Shown one piece after another: positions 6,939 to 15,385 of a stretch of 64,000 bases of DNA. Each line of letters starts with the position of its first letter. The stretch's first letter is position 1. Under the pieces are notes generated by a model. That model searched no databases and was not told the origin of the DNA. It saw only the letters and a list, made by a program, of their open reading frames with translations. This DNA comes from Dellaglioa kimchii (lineage in GTDB: Bacteria > Bacillota > Bacilli > Lactobacillales > Lactobacillaceae). The position numbers were made by a program, and so were the translations under genes. The DNA lies in NCBI RefSeq assembly GCF_046115505.1, contig NZ_CP170736.1:1178001-1242000 (forward strand), in the 5' to 3' direction.

Positions 6939-9314
6939 ATGACAGAAACTGATTTTTCATCTAAATCATATTTAGATAAAGTTGATGCTTGGTGGCGTGC
7001 AGCAAACTACCTTTCAGTTGGACAACTTTATTTAAAACAAAATCCATTATTACAAACTGAAGTCGTACCTGAAGACATCAAAGTTAACCCTATTGGTCAT
7101 TGGGGAACAATCTCAGGCCAAAACTTTATTTACGCTCATTTAAACCGTGCAATTAATAAATATAACTTAAACATGTTCTATATTGAAGGACCTGGTCATG
7201 GTGGCCAAGTTATGGTTTCTAATGCTTACCTTGATGGTAGTTATACAGAAATCTACCCAACAATCACTGAAGACTTAACTGGTATGCAAAAATTGTTCAA
7301 ACAATTTTCATTCCCAGGTGGTGTCGCTTCTCATGCTGCTCCTGAAACACCAGGATCAATCCATGAAGGTGGCGAATTAGGTTATTCATTATCTCATGCC
7401 GCTGGTGCTATTCTTGATAACCCTGACGTAATTGCTGCTACAGTAATTGGTGATGGTGAATCAGAAACTGGCCCATTAGCAGCAAGTTGGTTCTCAAACG
7501 TCTTCATTAACCCAGTTAATGATGGTGCTGTATTACCAATCCTTGATATGAATGGTTTCAAAATCTCAAATCCTACAATTTTATCACGTAAATCTGATGC
7601 AGATTTAACGAAATACTTTGAAGGTATGGGTTGGGATCCAATTTTCGTTGAAGGAACTGATCCTGAGATCATCCATCCTGAAATGGCTAAAAAAATGGAT
7701 CTTGCTATCGAAAAAATTAAAGCAATCCAAACTGAAGCTCGCAAACACCCAGCTGAAGAAGCAACAATGCCTAAATGGCCTGTTATGATTGTTCGTACAC
7801 CAAAAGGCTGGACTGGTCCAGAAGTCTGGAACAACGAACCAATCGAAGGCTCATTCCGTGCTCATCAAGTTCCAATTCCTGTAGACCAACGTCACATGGA
7901 ACATGTTGATGCTCTTGTTAAATGGATGAAATCATACCGTCCAGAAGAATTATTTACAAAAGACGGTCAATTAATTCCTGAATTAAAAGAAATGGCACCT
8001 AAAGGCAACCAACGTATGGCAATGAACCCTATTACTAACGGTGGTATTAATCCTCAAAAATTAGTTATGCCTGATTGGAAGAAAAATGCTGTTGATACAT
8101 CAACTCCAGGTGCTGTTACAGCACAAGATATGATTATTTTTGGTGACTTCGCTCGTGATATTATTGAAGAAAATCCTAAAAACTTCCGTATCTTCGGACC
8201 AGATGAAACAAAATCGAACCGTTTGAATGCTATCTTTGAAGCTACTAACCGTCAATGGTTGGAACCAATCAAAGAAGGTAATGACGAATGGCAAAATCCT
8301 GTAGGCCGTGTTCTTGATTCACAATTATCAGAACATCAAGCTGAAGGTTGGATGGAAGGTTATGTCTTAACTGGACGTCATGGTTTCTTCGCTAGTTATG
8401 AATCATTCTTACGTGTCGTTGATTCAATGTTGACACAACATTTCAAGTGGTTACGTAAAGCCAAAGAACAAACATGGCGTAAACAATACCCATCATTGAA
8501 TGTTATTGCAACATCAACTGTATTCCAACAAGATCATAATGGTTATACTCATCAAGATCCAGGTATGCTTGGTCATTTAGCTGATAAGAAACCTGAATTT
8601 ATCCGTGAATATACACCTGCTGATTCTAACAGTTTATTAGCTGTTATGAATAAGACTCTTCAAAGTGAAGAACTTATTAACTTAATCGTTTCAAGTAAAC
8701 AACCACGTCCTCAATTCTACTCAGCTGATGAAGCTCAAGAACTTGTTGACAATGGTTTGAAAGTTATCGATTGGGCAAGTACTGCTAAGGGCGATGATGC
8801 TGATCTTGTTATTGCTGCTGCTGGTTCAGAACCTAACTTAGAAGCTTTAGCTGCTGTTAGTCTTTTAAACTCAGCATTCCCAGAATTGAAGATTCGTTTC
8901 ATCAATATTGTAGATATCTTAAAATTACGTCATCCTAAGATTGACCCTCGTGGTTTCTCTGATGAAGAATTTGACGGTTACTTTACAACTGATAAACCAG
9001 TCGTATTCGCATTCCATGGTTTCGAAGCTATGGTTCGTGACATCTTCTATGATCGTCATAACCACAATGTTTCAATCCATGGTTACCGTGAAAATGGTGA
9101 TATCACTACACCATTCGATATGCGTGTCTTGAACCAAATGGATCGTTACAACCTTGCTAAAGATGCTGTCTTACAAGCTGGCAACTTAGGCGCTGCAGGC
9201 GATAAATTTGTTAAAGAAATGGAAGCTATGGTTGCTAAACATGAATCATACATCCGTGAAAATGGTGATGATCTTCCAGAAGTTAATAACTGGAAATGGA
9301 CTCCACTAAAATAG
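6939..9314 (+). CDS. xpkA: Xylulose-5-phosphate/fructose-6-phosphate phosphoketolase
   Basis: The key enzyme of heterolactic fermentation: it splits xylulose 5-phosphate with phosphate into acetyl phosphate and glyceraldehyde 3-phosphate. The 791-residue thiamine-diphosphate enzyme has the family markers GHWGTISGQNF (53-63), EGPGHGGQ (83-90), IHEGGELGYSLSHA (141-154), the ThDP motif GDGESETGP (171-179), FGPDETKSNRL and FQQDHNGYTHQDPG. Length is normal (about 790-800). A strong Shine-Dalgarno ATAGGAG precedes the ATG. Codon use is strongly biased toward a few codons, as in highly expressed genes. It reads toward the origin (head-on), unlike most of this arm. It has its own promoter with a cre site and its own terminator. 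Confidence 0.97.
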   Translation: MTETDFSSKSYLDKVDAWWRAANYLSVGQLYLKQNPLLQTEVVPEDIKVNPIGHWGTISGQNFIYAHLNRAINKYNLNMFYIEGPGHGGQVMVSNAYLDGSYTEIYPTITEDLTGMQKLFKQFSFPGGVASHAAPETPGSIHEGGELGYSLSHAAGAILDNPDVIAATVIGDGESETGPLAASWFSNVFINPVNDGAVLPILDMNGFKISNPTILSRKSDADLTKYFEGMGWDPIFVEGTDPEIIHPEMAKKMDLAIEKIKAIQTEARKHPAEEATMPKWPVMIVRTPKGWTGPEVWNNEPIEGSFRAHQVPIPVDQRHMEHVDALVKWMKSYRPEELFTKDGQLIPELKEMAPKGNQRMAMNPITNGGINPQKLVMPDWKKNAVDTSTPGAVTAQDMIIFGDFARDIIEENPKNFRIFGPDETKSNRLNAIFEATNRQWLEPIKEGNDEWQNPVGRVLDSQLSEHQAEGWMEGYVLTGRHGFFASYESFLRVVDSMLTQHFKWLRKAKEQTWRKQYPSLNVIATSTVFQQDHNGYTHQDPGMLGHLADKKPEFIREYTPADSNSLLAVMNKTLQSEELINLIVSSKQPRPQFYSADEAQELVDNGLKVIDWASTAKGDDADLVIAAAGSEPNLEALAAVSLLNSAFPELKIRFINIVDILKLRHPKIDPRGFSDEEFDGYFTTDKPVVFAFHGFEAMVRDIFYDRHNHNVSIHGYRENGDITTPFDMRVLNQMDRYNLAKDAVLQAGNLGAAGDKFVKEMEAMVAKHESYIRENGDDLPEVNNWKWTPLK

Positions 9315-9329
9315 TAAAACTTTAAACGA

Positions 9330-9361
9330 AAAGAGAACCGCAATTGCGGTTCTCTTTTTTT
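9330..9361 (+). terminator. Terminator of xpkA (probably bidirectional)
   Basis: AAGAGAACCGCAATTGCGGT is the left part of a perfect palindrome ending TTCTCTTTTTTT. An A-run on the left lets it also serve the minus-strand ABC operon that ends at 9379. Confidence 0.9.
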
Positions 9362-9378
9362 GTCGTTATCATTAAAAA

Positions 9379-10044
9379 TCATTCTTTTGTTAGCTGTCCA
9401 TCTCGCATAAAAAATGTTTGGTCCGTATATGCCAAGACATCTTCATCATGTGAAACCATAATAATCGTTTGTCCCGTCTTTTTTGTGATATCGGCAAGTT
9501 GAGCGGCAACTTGCTTCGCTCTTTTACTATCTAAGCTTGCCGTTGGCTCATCAGCAAAGATGAGTTCCGGTTGCCCAAATAATGCTCTAGCGATTGCAAC
9601 ACGTTGTCTTTGACCACCTGAAAGACTAGCAGGATATTGATTTCTTTGGTCCCATACACCTAAGTCGCGTAACATCATTTCAGGATTACGACTTTCTTTT
9701 TTAGTTTTCATTTTATTGACTAATTCGAATTGTTCTAAAACGGTTAAAAAAGGCACTAAATTAGACCCTTGTAAAATAAAACCAAATTCATTAAATCGTA
9801 ACTTAGTTCGTTCTTTCTCGCTTAATTGTCCAATCTCTTGATCTTTAAAATAAATTGTCCCATCAGTTAATCCTTGTAATCCACCCATAATTGTCAGTAA
9901 TGTTGTTTTTCCAGATCCTGATGGACCCGTCAAGCCGATGAACGTCCCTTTCTCAACCACTAAATCAATACTATCAAGAGCTAACTTTTTACTATCACCT
10001 TTTCCAAATGTTTTAGAAACATGAGATAATTTCATTAAACTCAT
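9379..10044 (-). CDS. ABC exporter ATPase, HrtA/MacB type
   Basis: A 221-residue ATP-binding subunit with Walker A GPSGSGKTTLL (about 40-50), a Q-loop (GFILQGSNL), signature LSGGQRQRVAIARAL, Walker B ELIFADEPTASLD and a switch His (VSHDED). Short ATPases paired with one FtsX-type permease include HrtA (haem efflux) and LolD/MacB relatives. It starts directly after the permease stop (TAAATG) with TGGAGG upstream, so the two form an operon. Haem export would fit a genome with a haem catalase, but bacitracin/peptide or other amphiphile export is equally possible from sequence alone. Confidence 0.85.
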   Translation of the reverse strand: MSLMKLSHVSKTFGKGDSKKLALDSIDLVVEKGTFIGLTGPSGSGKTTLLTIMGGLQGLTDGTIYFKDQEIGQLSEKERTKLRFNEFGFILQGSNLVPFLTVLEQFELVNKMKTKKESRNPEMMLRDLGVWDQRNQYPASLSGGQRQRVAIARALFGQPELIFADEPTASLDSKRAKQVAAQLADITKKTGQTIIMVSHDEDVLAYTDQTFFMRDGQLTKE

Positions 10045-11106
10045 TTAGACACCTCCAATTGCATCAAGTGGATCAACACGTAATATTTTAAAAATGGAGA
10101 ATAGTGATCCCAGAATAATCATCAATAACAAGATAACCGAAAATCCTACGACTAAGAAGACATTATTTAAAAATGGGACGGCAGATGGTAGTGAAAGTGC
10201 TGTTGCCACATCTGCAATAATGCCCAATCCTATTCCTAGCAAACCTAGTAATGACGACTCCCAAATTAAACTTTTAACCAAAGTCCCACTAGAGACTCCT
10301 TGTGCCCGTAGCACCCCATAAACGGCCGTTTTTTCAATGGTTAAAATATACATAAAGATACCTACAATAAATGCGATAATAACAAATAAAGCACCAATCA
10401 TTAACGTAAAGGTCTTCACTTCTGGACCATATCCCGGTATGTTGTTAATCACCTTATCCATTGTTAACGTCGCTAATTGTTTATCTTTTTTAATTTTAGC
10501 TGGATTTTTTAATACAACTGCATTAATTTTTTCAGTCGGATTGTCCGGACCATAACGTAACGTTTGATAGTCAGCTAATTGTAAATACACAACTGGTGCT
10601 GTTGTGTATTTATTACCTGTCGTTAGCCCCACTACCTTATATTCTTGTGTCGCATTATTAATTTTTATTTTTTGGCCTAATTTAGTGGCATCTAATCCAT
10701 TATCAATAACTACTTCGTTAACTTTCTGCGGCATTCTACCTTGAACTAATTTAGGCTTCAGAAATTGATTAAATTGAATTCCAAAAACACTAATATTAGC
10801 TTTTGGTTCATTTTTCCGACTAGCAACGCCCATCATTTGACCTAAATAAGCATAGTCTGATTTTGACCCTGAAATCTTAGGAAGTGAGTCTTTTTGTATC
10901 TCAGAAGATGCCAAATTATTATTCGCATACTGACTGATAACAATATTATCCGCATCCCAATTATCAATTGAAGACCGATTATTATTCGCAAGCCCAAAAG
11001 CCAATCCCGTTAAAAAAAAGATGAGATATGAAACTAAAAAGATGGTAAAAATAATCAGACCATACCGAAGTTTATTATGTTTAATCTCTTTAACAGCTAA
11101 GTACAT
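10045..11106 (-). CDS. FtsX/MacB-like ABC permease, HrtB-like
   Basis: A 353-residue permease with the fold of a type VII ABC transporter: one N-terminal helix (about 13-35, IIFTIFLVSYLIFFLTGLAF), a large extracytoplasmic domain (about 40-225), then three helices near 230-255, 282-305 and 315-340. The opening MYLAVKEIKHNKLRYGLIIF, the overall length and the C-terminal ILRVDPLDAIGG resemble HrtB-type permeases of Lactobacillales. It is the first gene of the pair with the ATPase at 9379-10044. The promoter is probably in the AT-rich gap 11107-11188. Confidence 0.78.
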   Translation of the reverse strand: MYLAVKEIKHNKLRYGLIIFTIFLVSYLIFFLTGLAFGLANNNRSSIDNWDADNIVISQYANNNLASSEIQKDSLPKISGSKSDYAYLGQMMGVASRKNEPKANISVFGIQFNQFLKPKLVQGRMPQKVNEVVIDNGLDATKLGQKIKINNATQEYKVVGLTTGNKYTTAPVVYLQLADYQTLRYGPDNPTEKINAVVLKNPAKIKKDKQLATLTMDKVINNIPGYGPEVKTFTLMIGALFVIIAFIVGIFMYILTIEKTAVYGVLRAQGVSSGTLVKSLIWESSLLGLLGIGLGIIADVATALSLPSAVPFLNNVFLVVGFSVILLLMIILGSLFSIFKILRVDPLDAIGGV

Positions 11107-11180
11107 GTTACATTCCCCCTTATTTCTACTATATAATAACTTTACATAAAATGGAAAATTATTGTTTTCAACAAAAGTTT

Positions 11181-11215
11181 TAAAAAAAGCATAATCCTAA
11201 AATTTAGAATTATGC
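11181..11215 (-). terminator. Terminator of the anchored surface-protein gene
   Basis: On the minus strand GCATAATTCTAAA pairs with the stretch ending TTTAGGATTATGC (11189-11215) and a T-run follows (11182-11188). Confidence 0.85.
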
Positions 11216-11231
11216 TCCTAGAAGTATCGAT

Positions 11232-12185
11232 TTATTTGTAATCTCGTGCTGCAATAGCTTTAACACTTGTTGTTTCTTTAACAGCCTGTTTAATAATTTT
11301 TACAACATCAGAATCACTAAATGAATTAGGGTTAACACCTGCAAATTTAATTGAGTCTCGTGCTGCCTTAATACGGGATGCTGTAATTGCTTTACCGTTA
11401 CCATCTACTATGTTTGATGAACTTGTTGTATATTCATTTGAACCTGAGTAAGTTGATGCAGCGGCTTGTTCTTCTGACGTCAATGTAGCTGACGAATTGT
11501 TTTTTATTTCTGGTATACTATACTCCGACCCATAACCACTACTTTTAGATGATGGTGTTGAACTTTTCGAACTACTTGTCGAACTACTTGAAGAACTAGA
11601 ACTACTTGTTGGGTAGCCAATCGTTGCCAAATTCTTATCATTTTTTTGTTGTAAGTCTGTTGCTTTTTCCTTTAAATCTGAGTAATAATTTTTATCAATA
11701 CTACTATCATTTAAGATTTCAGTTAATTTATCGTTTGATGCTGTATAGCTATATTCCGTATTTAAATTCATTGCTTCATTATATGTTTTTGTAAATAGTG
11801 TACGTTTTTCAAGAACCGTTGTTAATTCTTTTTTTAAATTTGTTGCTCGTTTTTTAATAACTGCTGACCCATCATGATCTGCTAGTACGATGCTAATTGC
11901 ATCCTTTGCTTTACTATATTGACGAGCTTCAGTTTTGTTGAGTACTGCCTTGTAATGTGTCACCTGTGTCTTATAAGCTTGTGCGGTCGCATCATTTGAT
12001 TTCTTTTTTAAAGCGACATCAAAATAATTTTCTGCCTCAGTATATTTTGCATCTTGAATCGCAGTTTTACCGTTCTTCATGGCTGTATTATAATTTTTAT
12101 TTGCTTCTGCATGTTTCGTTAAACCGTAGCCACCAAACATACCTACAATAACAACTGCAACTAATCCCCATACCCATTTTTTCAT
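11232..12185 (-). CDS. Membrane-anchored, Ser-rich extracellular protein with TPR-like N-terminal region (function unknown)
   Basis: About 317 residues. An N-terminal uncleaved-anchor helix (WVWGLVAVVIVGMFGGYGL) follows MKK. Next are alternating A/Y/K-rich helices (Y..A...G..A...AKYTEAENYFDVALKKKSND) that look like tetratricopeptide repeats (residues ~25-180). A Ser/Thr linker (SSSSSSSSTSSSKSS, about 197-217) leads to a C-terminal region repeating 'SR/IKAARDSI'. A GTG start is open at 12194, but AGAGGT at 12195-12200 touches it, so ATG 12185 with a 9-base gap fits better. I do not recognise a named family. Its location outside the membrane is inferred from the anchor and linker. Confidence 0.75.
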   Translation of the reverse strand: MKKWVWGLVAVVIVGMFGGYGLTKHAEANKNYNTAMKNGKTAIQDAKYTEAENYFDVALKKKSNDATAQAYKTQVTHYKAVLNKTEARQYSKAKDAISIVLADHDGSAVIKKRATNLKKELTTVLEKRTLFTKTYNEAMNLNTEYSYTASNDKLTEILNDSSIDKNYYSDLKEKATDLQQKNDKNLATIGYPTSSSSSSSSSTSSSKSSTPSSKSSGYGSEYSIPEIKNNSSATLTSEEQAAASTYSGSNEYTTSSSNIVDGNGKAITASRIKAARDSIKFAGVNPNSFSDSDVVKIIKQAVKETTSVKAIAARDYK

Positions 12186-12259
12186 TTTAACCACACCTCT
12201 TATCCCTATATTTATATCGCTGTTATTATATCATGGAACATCCTTCAAACGTTAATCAA

Positions 12260-12298
12260 AATAAGAATTTAGTCCCTTAGAGAAACTAAATTCTTATT
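12260..12298 (-). terminator. Terminator of azlCD
   Basis: AATAAGAATTTAGT (12260-12273) pairs with ACTAAATTCTTATT (12285-12298), with an 11-base loop, 9 bases beyond the azlD stop. On the minus strand the U-tract is short. Confidence 0.7.
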
Positions 12299-12306
12299 TA
12301 CTTAAT

Positions 12307-12639
12307 TTATAATATAAGTGACAACAGCATAATGGCACAAAGTCCAAGTACAACAGATAATCCCATTGATCTCGTACGATATGCGATCGCGAATACGACC
12401 ACAGCCGCTATTAATTTTGTGACGTTGTCTACGCCCACAAATTGAAAACTTGAATCAATAAAAAGGTCTTTAAAAACTAATGCTGAAAATAACGCAACGG
12501 GTACATACTTCATCCATTCATTAAACCATTCTGGGATTTCTCGAGATGAAAAAATTCGTAATGGAATAAATCGTGGTAAATATGCAACAATTGCAGATAA
12601 AATAATTAATAAAAAATGATCCATTGTTGTCATTTCCAT
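12307..12639 (-). CDS. azlD: AzlD-family branched-chain amino acid export subunit
   Basis: A 110-residue protein with four predicted membrane helices and the family motif YLPRFIPLRIF (about 20-30). AzlD is the small partner of AzlC. Together they export branched-chain amino acids or analogues such as azaleucine. It begins 2 bases after azlC ends, so translation is probably coupled. The length is normal. Confidence 0.88.
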   Translation of the reverse strand: MEMTTMDHFLLIILSAIVAYLPRFIPLRIFSSREIPEWFNEWMKYVPVALFSALVFKDLFIDSSFQFVGVDNVTKLIAAVVVFAIAYRTRSMGLSVVLGLCAIMLLSLIL

Positions 12640-12641
12640 AG

Positions 12642-13421
12642 TTAACTTTCCTCAGAAACTTTAGACTTTCTACTTATTGTATGTCGACTTGCTTTTGGTT
12701 TAATCGTATTTAATAATTTATTTCGTTTACCTTTTTTAACAATTTCATGTTCAATAATAAATCCAACAAAAGAAGCCAACAAAGTTGCCACAACTAATCC
12801 CATTGTACTTTGGAATAGTGACATGAAAATAATTGCTAAGATACCTGAAAGGATACTAATGATAATTGTGAGGTAATTTTTAAGTTGCATGACTATCATG
12901 TAAATAAATAATGAGGTTAATGCAAATTCAACAATGCTTAAATTAATTTTTAACCCAGCACCAATTAAACTACCTGCGATATTACTCATCGTCCAAAATA
13001 ATAATGAATAATGTTCAACCATTAAAGCATCTTTTGGTTTCCATTCTTTATCCGTTGCAAATTTTAAATAGTTTACTGCGTAATTTTCATCGTTTAGTGA
13101 TGCCGCAAATATGTATAAAAACTTACGACTAGTTCCTCGAATATACTGTGACAAACTAGCACCTAATAACGCATAACGTAATTCTAAGAAAAATAGCATA
13201 GTAACAATTGAAAGAATTGGCGACTGAATCGTCAACATTGATGCAATTAAAAACTGTGCACCACCTGAAAAAACAAGTATGGAAACTAATCCTGCTAATA
13301 TCGTATTGAAGCCTGCTGCATGCAACAAAATACCACACGCGAGTCCAATTGGGACGTAACTCAGGCAAAGCGGCATCGCAATTTTAAAAACTGTGAGCCA
13401 GCGTTTCTCTGTTTCTTTCAC
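12642..13421 (-). CDS. azlC: AzlC-family branched-chain amino acid exporter
   Basis: About 259 residues, with five to seven helices and the family blocks MPLCLSYVPIGLACGILL, GGAQFLIASML and ELRYALLGASLSQY. The open frame extends to 13493, but TCCTCC (minus-strand GGAGGA, 13427-13432) lies 5 bases from a GTG at 13419-13421, giving the usual KETEKRW start. A basic tail of about 30 residues (KKGKRNKLLNTIKPKASRH) extends past the last helix, longer than usual. It is co-transcribed with azlD. Confidence 0.86.
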   Translation of the reverse strand: MKETEKRWLTVFKIAMPLCLSYVPIGLACGILLHAAGFNTILAGLVSILVFSGGAQFLIASMLTIQSPILSIVTMLFFLELRYALLGASLSQYIRGTSRKFLYIFAASLNDENYAVNYLKFATDKEWKPKDALMVEHYSLLFWTMSNIAGSLIGAGLKINLSIVEFALTSLFIYMIVMQLKNYLTIIISILSGILAIIFMSLFQSTMGLVVATLLASFVGFIIEHEIVKKGKRNKLLNTIKPKASRHTISRKSKVSEES

Positions 13422-13517
13422 GATAGTCCTCCAATAATATAAAGTTGGTTTAACGATATAAATTATAGCATACATCTGTTTCTTAATACTCATTATTTAA
13501 TAACTCTAATCAAAAAG

Positions 13518-14903
13518 TTATCCAATAATGATCTGTTCTGATGGGAAACGATACTTTTCATCCCGTTCTTTTTTCGAAACAAAGAAAATTAGCATGTATA
13601 ACATACCTACACGTCCAACAAACATCAGAATAATAATAACCATTTTACCGATAATACTTAATGAACTGGTAATTCCCGTTGATAATCCCGTCGTTCCAAA
13701 AGCAGATGTTACTTCTACAATCAGTGAAATCAACGAGTGATTTTCCGTAATGCTTAAGATAAAGACCGCAATTAAACACATAAAAATCGATAAATTAACA
13801 ACTACAACTGATTTTTGGATATCATTTTCATGAATCCTTCTATTAAAAATATTCACATTCTTATGTCCACGAATAAACGATAACAAGTATAATCCTAAAA
13901 TCCCAATTGTTGTTGTTCGAACACCCCCACCAACTGAACTCGGACTAGCACCAATAAACATTAACATAGAAAAAATCAATAAGGTCGTCGTATTAAAATC
14001 ACTAATTTGATTAATTTGTAGTCCAGCATTACGCGTTGTAATACTATAAAACATCGCTGTCATAACTTTTTCAATGAATGCCTTATGTGCAAAATAACCA
14101 TTATGTTCAGACAAGAAAATTAATATTGTTCCAATAAAGAAAAATCCTATCGCAAAACTACCTGCTAATTTTGTAAATAATGAAAATCTAAATTTTTTAT
14201 GTCCTGGTTTGAACCACGTAACCTTGATCCACGCCAAAATTTCAATAATAACTGGAAATCCTAATCCACCTATAAAAATTAAAATCATAATTAAAAATAA
14301 AAAGACGTAATCTTTCGAATAAGGGATAATAGATTTTCCAGTAACATCAAATCCCGCATTTGTTAAAGCGGATATTGCGATATAAAATCCATCAAAAATT
14401 GATGTAGCTAGGTGTTCAAAACCATCACGTATATATAAATAAATTGAAAATATCACACCAAAAAAAGCTTGAATTCCTAACATAATACCGAAAATTGAAT
14501 AGACTAAACGAACATTTCCGCTTAAATGTGGCTGATTCATATCAGTTTGAATTAACCGGCGTTGCTGCAACCCAATGCGTCGACCAGCAATTACCATAAT
14601 AAACGTTGAGAGCATTGTTATACCAAAACCACCTATTTGAAAAAGTATCTCTAACAAGATGATGCCGTTATTATTATAGATTTGTTCTATCGGAAATGTA
14701 GTCAATCCGGTAACACTAACCGTTGAGACTGCCATGAATATTGTATCAATAAATGGCACACTAGCACCGGGTTGTTTGAAAAACGGAAGACATAATAAAA
14801 TACTTGTTACTACAATCAACGCTAAATAGTAAAAGACAACAATTTGTACGGGAGAGGCCAACAAACTAGCTTTATCAAGATATTTCTGGATCCACCTATT
14901 CAT
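13518..14903 (-). CDS. ktrB: KtrB/TrkH-family potassium uptake channel subunit
   Basis: A 461-residue integral membrane protein with four repeated membrane-pore-membrane units. The pore-loop selectivity segments are visible as VSVTGLTT, ALTNAGFDVTG, TRNAGLQ and SAFGTTGLSTG. The central helix segment FMLIFIGASPSSVGGGVRTTT is also characteristic. KtrB needs the cytosolic RCK ring protein KtrA to gate K+ (or Na+-coupled K+) uptake. No ktrA is adjacent, so the partner must be elsewhere, as is common. The Shine-Dalgarno GGGGGGAG precedes the ATG. Confidence 0.92.
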   Translation of the reverse strand: MNRWIQKYLDKASLLASPVQIVVFYYLALIVVTSILLCLPFFKQPGASVPFIDTIFMAVSTVSVTGLTTFPIEQIYNNNGIILLEILFQIGGFGITMLSTFIMVIAGRRIGLQQRRLIQTDMNQPHLSGNVRLVYSIFGIMLGIQAFFGVIFSIYLYIRDGFEHLATSIFDGFYIAISALTNAGFDVTGKSIIPYSKDYVFLFLIMILIFIGGLGFPVIIEILAWIKVTWFKPGHKKFRFSLFTKLAGSFAIGFFFIGTILIFLSEHNGYFAHKAFIEKVMTAMFYSITTRNAGLQINQISDFNTTTLLIFSMLMFIGASPSSVGGGVRTTTIGILGLYLLSFIRGHKNVNIFNRRIHENDIQKSVVVVNLSIFMCLIAVFILSITENHSLISLIVEVTSAFGTTGLSTGITSSLSIIGKMVIIILMFVGRVGMLYMLIFFVSKKERDEKYRFPSEQIIIG

Positions 14904-14932
14904 TCTGACTCCCCCCTTTCAATTTTAAAAAA

Positions 14933-14965
14933 AGAGATTAGCGCTAAGTACGCACGCTAATCTCT
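14933..14965 (-). terminator. Terminator of the DUF2187-like gene
   Basis: AGAGATTAGCG (14933-14943) pairs with CGCTAATCTCT (14955-14965). A T-run follows on the minus strand just before the ktrB start region. It lies downstream of the gene at 14974-15210. Confidence 0.88.
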
Positions 14966-14973
14966 AATCCTGA

Positions 14974-15210
14974 TTATTTAATTAATTCTAACCCTGCATA
15001 ACTAACAACAATTTTATGTTTTAATTCTTCAGCAGTTTCATTCTTAATAAATTCCTTATCAAATTTAATAATAGCCGAATTTTTTAGTTGTTTTTCAACG
15101 ACACCAGTAAAGAACTCGTTATTTGTTTCAAAACTAACACGTGTATCAGCTGGAAATGGAATTCCTTTTTCATTGACTTCAACGTTTTTTTCATCAAAAT
15201 GACTTAACAT
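14974..15210 (-). CDS. Small DUF2187/YkvS-like protein
   Basis: A 78-residue soluble acidic protein. The core VSFETNNEFFTGVVEKQLKNSAIIKF, followed by LKHKIVVSYAGLELI, looks like a small beta-barrel (SH3-like) of the kind found in YkvS/DUF2187 proteins of Firmicutes, whose function is not known. It stands alone between terminators. GGAGGCCAAATT upstream supports the ATG at 15208-15210. The family call is by pattern only. Confidence 0.6.
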   Translation of the reverse strand: MLSHFDEKNVEVNEKGIPFPADTRVSFETNNEFFTGVVEKQLKNSAIIKFDKEFIKNETAEELKHKIVVSYAGLELIK

Positions 15211-15337
15211 AATTTGGCCTCCTATTGTTTTAAATATTAATAGTAACAGTATACCGCTTTTTAGTTATTATTACGACCATTAGGGCTAAGATTAAGACCC
15301 TCAATTTAATTAACCCCTTCTAAATATATTCAATCAA

Positions 15338-15374
15338 AAAAATAGAGCCCGCAAAATTAATTTTGCGTAGCTCC
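15338..15374 (-). terminator. Terminator of the yhgE gene
   Basis: GAGC, an offset, then GCAAAATTAATTTTGC (15351-15366) and GCTC form a nearly perfect hairpin. The minus-strand T-run corresponds to 15337-15343. It overlaps the space just after the stop at 15386. Confidence 0.8.
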
Positions 15375-15385
15375 ATTTTAATAAC

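Noticed and set aside
7394..7834. Minus-strand frame opposite xpkA
   Set aside because: An artefact of biased codon use in a highly expressed gene; no independent start signal.
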